Part shown: positions 60,863 to 64,000 of the stretch, piece after piece
How positions within the stretch are numbered: the stretch's first letter is position 1
Layout: each line of letters starts with the position of its first letter
Program-made: the position numbers and the translations under genes
Source of the DNA: Sweltsa coloradensis
Lineage: Eukaryota > Arthropoda > Insecta > Plecoptera > Chloroperlidae
NCBI GenBank assembly: GCA_024449915.1
Contig: JAMZAV010000297.1
Coordinates: 1,426,001-1,490,000, forward strand
DNA length: 64,000 nt
Direction: 5' to 3'
The notes under the pieces: generated by a model
Told to the model about the DNA's origin: nothing
What the model saw: only the letters and a program-made list of their open reading frames with translations
The model's database searches: none

Positions 60863-63800
60863 TTAGTAAGTTTGTTTGTTTGATGTTGTTGGAAACTCAA
60901 TCGTTAAAATGCCTATGTCGAGCTAAGAATGCTTATTTCGATACTGTCCGGCAATCGATAGCAATCTCCAATGGCTCTACACATAAGCCCACAACTCGCC
61001 GTTATAATTGAGGCTAGGTGCGTTTACCAATCAGGCAGACATCAGGTCGAGCTTTGCGGTGGGTCATCATGGTAAACTGTACGTAAGTCATTTTAGGGGT
61101 ACTAGTTTTGTGTCTATCTTACTCAAGTCCGATTCATATTGTACAGTACAATAAATTTTTTGATCTAATTACTGTGACAATTTCTCATTCACAACAATAA
61201 TTGAACAGTACAATTTATTCACTCATAAATTGAAATTGCAAACACCTATTAATAGCGTTTCCTTCACTCACAAGATGGATAAAGAATTAAGTTCTTACTA
61301 TTAAGATCAATTATTGCTTTATGCCCTTACGGAAATTTGTTATTCTACATTTATTCGCCTTTTAAAGTATATTAAAGTGCAATTTTAAGTATTGTACATT
61401 TCGTATTTGTGATCTATTACTGAGCTAATAATACTGTGAAACGTTTTTATATTTTTACAAAATACGCTAATGTGCACTTTTGCATTTTGTTTGTTAGTAT
61501 TGCAACATTATTTTACACTTAGAAATACATCTATTTAATTATCAAAATAATTAACCTAAATTTATTAGGTATCAAAAACCAGGTTAAGTGATAATATGCA
61601 TTAACTTTCTGTTTGTATCACGACACTCATACATTTGCTCTGTATCCATATCCCAGTATCAAATTAACCTTAGTGTTAACACACATATTAGTATCACAAT
61701 ATTACATACACTAGTGACTATTTCATTTAAAATGAAACAAGAAGATTTAAGAAAATTCTTTTGTTCTTTCACTATGGTTGCGTAGCCCTTACCATTTTCA
61801 GTATTCCAGAATAAGGTATAAAGAAACCTAATAACAACTCGATTCGATAGTCAAAGGAAACATATGACATCTCCATAGTAACGTCTGAATATCAATTCAC
61901 CGAGCACATTTTGACTTTGTGTCGAAGCGCACGACTGTGGGTGGGGGTCAAAGTTCACACGCGTGGCGACCTTTGATTTTATCAATTTTTCCTGAGGCAA
62001 AAGATGAAAGGCTTGCTGCTATTTTTTGGCACACATAAGACGGAAATAAATTTTTGGTGCAATAGAATAAAATATTTTAAAACTATATAGGTACATATAA
62101 ATTAGATACGAAGTGATTTGTGTTGTTTCCTCCATATTTGTATTAATAAGAAACATAATATAAAATATTATTTTCATTAAAAAATGTATATTGATATTAA
62201 TCTAATTGGAAAAAAAAGACAGACAAGGAGAGGTGAAACTTGCAGTAATGCTGAAAATATTGCTATTGTATACACACACCCTCTACCCCCTTCCAACGTT
62301 CGCACGGATAGCTTAATCTATGTGACAAGAGTTTCTAAATCAAAGATACATTTTAAATCCCAGTTGGTGGCTGCATGGTGTTGAATCACAAAACATTCAT
62401 GATCACTCTTTGTGATTAAGATCATATCGTAACGGATGGTGACGATTATATTTCTTGTCGCGATCTCACATGTGTGATGTTTTGTTAATAATGTTTTTTG
62501 TTTACAGAATATATGTAATTGTACTGTAACTAACTTTTCTAGAAGTTGACTTTAAACTAGTTTTCTTCTGAGAGTGATGATTTATAATATACTATCCGGA
62601 CTGTGTTTTTTTTTATTTTTTTTTATCAATATTCAAAAATAAGATACTATAATGCACATGACACTGCATAATTTCAGAACACACGTTCAAAGCAAAACCA
62701 GAGGTCACGTGACATTACAGGAATGAACGTTTCTATTAGTTCAATGAAAACCCCACAAGCATTATTATTAAGTACTACATAGTGTTTTGGTGTTTCCTAA
62801 AGCACAACATATTACAAAAAATCACGAAACATAATGGTCATTCGGAACTCGCAAAACATTTCAGCGCTTTCTCTAATGTATGCAAATTCAAATGTATTTA
62901 CACTTTGTTGAATTATTCTACCATGGAGAATACGACCTAATTCTAGAGAATACAGAGAGCATGGTAAACAAAACACCGAACGCTAACTATTCATATAGTA
63001 CTAGAGTAACTGACATGCTTTTACTAATTATTTTTTATTATCCAATTTGGTACAGGTAGTATGTTGCTATTTTAATTTACATTTGAAACCTTCCATAGTG
63101 CAAAAATAAATAAATAATATATATGAGCAAAATTGTTTGTTTTTAACCATTAAGCATACACTGTTAAATGTTACGAGTATTCAGAGTAAAATCAGATTGC
63201 ATACAATAAAATTGAAGCACTGTGAATGGTGATCAGATTTTGTTAAAAGTCAAGAGAATATTGTCATGTTTTATCTCACTAGTAGATTCAATAGCAGTTT
63301 ATTTTAATCAAGCAATTCATCTCTTTCCTACTTTCTATTTTCTTAGTCTTCCACAACGCGTTGGAAGGTGAATGTAAAGAATAGGGTTAATAATATTGTT
63401 GAAGAGAACAAACTATCCGCAAAATAAACCAGAAGAAGAGAAGCTATATATAATAGTTATAAATATGTTTCATAATATTAAGTAAATAATTTATATACTG
63501 TTAATTTATTTTATTTTTTAAATTTTCAGGTCAGAAGATTTATTTAGATCGTCTTTCCATATTAGATATATAAATGATTAACAAAGTAAGACAATAAATA
63601 AAACTAATGATTTTTACAAACTTTCTGACTAATAAACGTTTATATGTATTGTATGGAATCCCCATAATATGTATCCACCCCTCTGCCTAACCACCATGTA
63701 TAAAACTCAGTGGTAAAAGCAGCAGGCACGTATATTTATGATACAATTATAGTAGCCACGATACAATTCTGAGATCGACTCCCAGGTCACTAAATGAACA

Positions 63801-64000
63801 TATTGTGTGTGAACGAATACAAAATTAGATTTATTATCCTGCCAAAATTTAGGAAATTTTAAAATGCTAGTGTTAAATATAAAATGCAAGTTAGGTACTG
63901 GAAAAAAAAGAGTTGCTATGATACTACCGATTTCTTTTTGTGGGGGCGACTCATTCGAAATAAAACTACCCTAACATGGTGCAGCAATGTATTGAAAATC
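60863..64000. other. Intergenic, no gene recognised
   Basis: AT-rich to the window end. No paired repeat ends, RNA gene or coding motif seen. Open frames of 60-66 codons (61588, 62184 and minus-strand 63707) look fortuitous. Confidence 0.35.

Overview
The window is AT-rich nuclear DNA from an animal, most likely an insect. Evidence for this is the single-exon F-box/leucine-rich-repeat gene, LINE reverse-transcriptase fragments, tRNA-derived SINEs, many short non-autonomous DNA elements, microsatellites, and the lack of any dense prokaryote-style coding. I cannot fix the order; a hemipteran or another large-genome insect would fit. There is no sign of an operon, a CRISPR array, a prophage or an intact virus.

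Only one host protein-coding locus can be supported: an F-box plus LRR protein on the + strand at 35472-36669. It has a candidate TATA box upstream and a polyadenylation signal at 36967. Its F-box and LRR parts lie in different frames, so it is either a frameshifted (pseudo)gene or contains a sequencing error.

The rest is repeat-derived or unannotated. 1-5420 holds a 157/158-bp tandem duplication, a GC-rich repeated block and a hexanucleotide microsatellite. 9966-14957 is a nest of five related short elements. A sixth lies at 54181-54796. Their ends look like non-autonomous Helentron (Helitron2-type) elements: subterminal inverted repeats, a 3' stem-loop AACGC...GCGTT, and a CTAG end usually followed by T. 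A second family with different sequence but the same end plan lies at 37127-37371 and 43137-43890. 17405-20435 and 45492-49622 carry copies of one tRNA-derived SINE. 46709-47331 is a near-complete 623-bp palindrome. 37928-38480, 48368-48777, 23292-23426 and 60361-60862 are other terminal-inverted-repeat elements; the last has a TTA target duplication typical of PIF/Harbinger. 51289-51486 and 52838-54031 are two broken LINE reverse-transcriptase fragments, and 17690-17788 and 59815-59905 share what looks like a LINE 3' end.

A scattered 16-nt motif identical to the complement of a tRNA-Ala 3' end including CCA (a primer-binding-site-like sequence) recurs at 9179, 11847, 40696 and, slightly shortened, 25718. 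One copy lies inside a 56-bp tandem repeat. The strongest candidate for something under-described is the pair of element families with parallel terminal architecture but unrelated sequence. All family assignments are from reading the sequence by eye; no alignment or database search was run.
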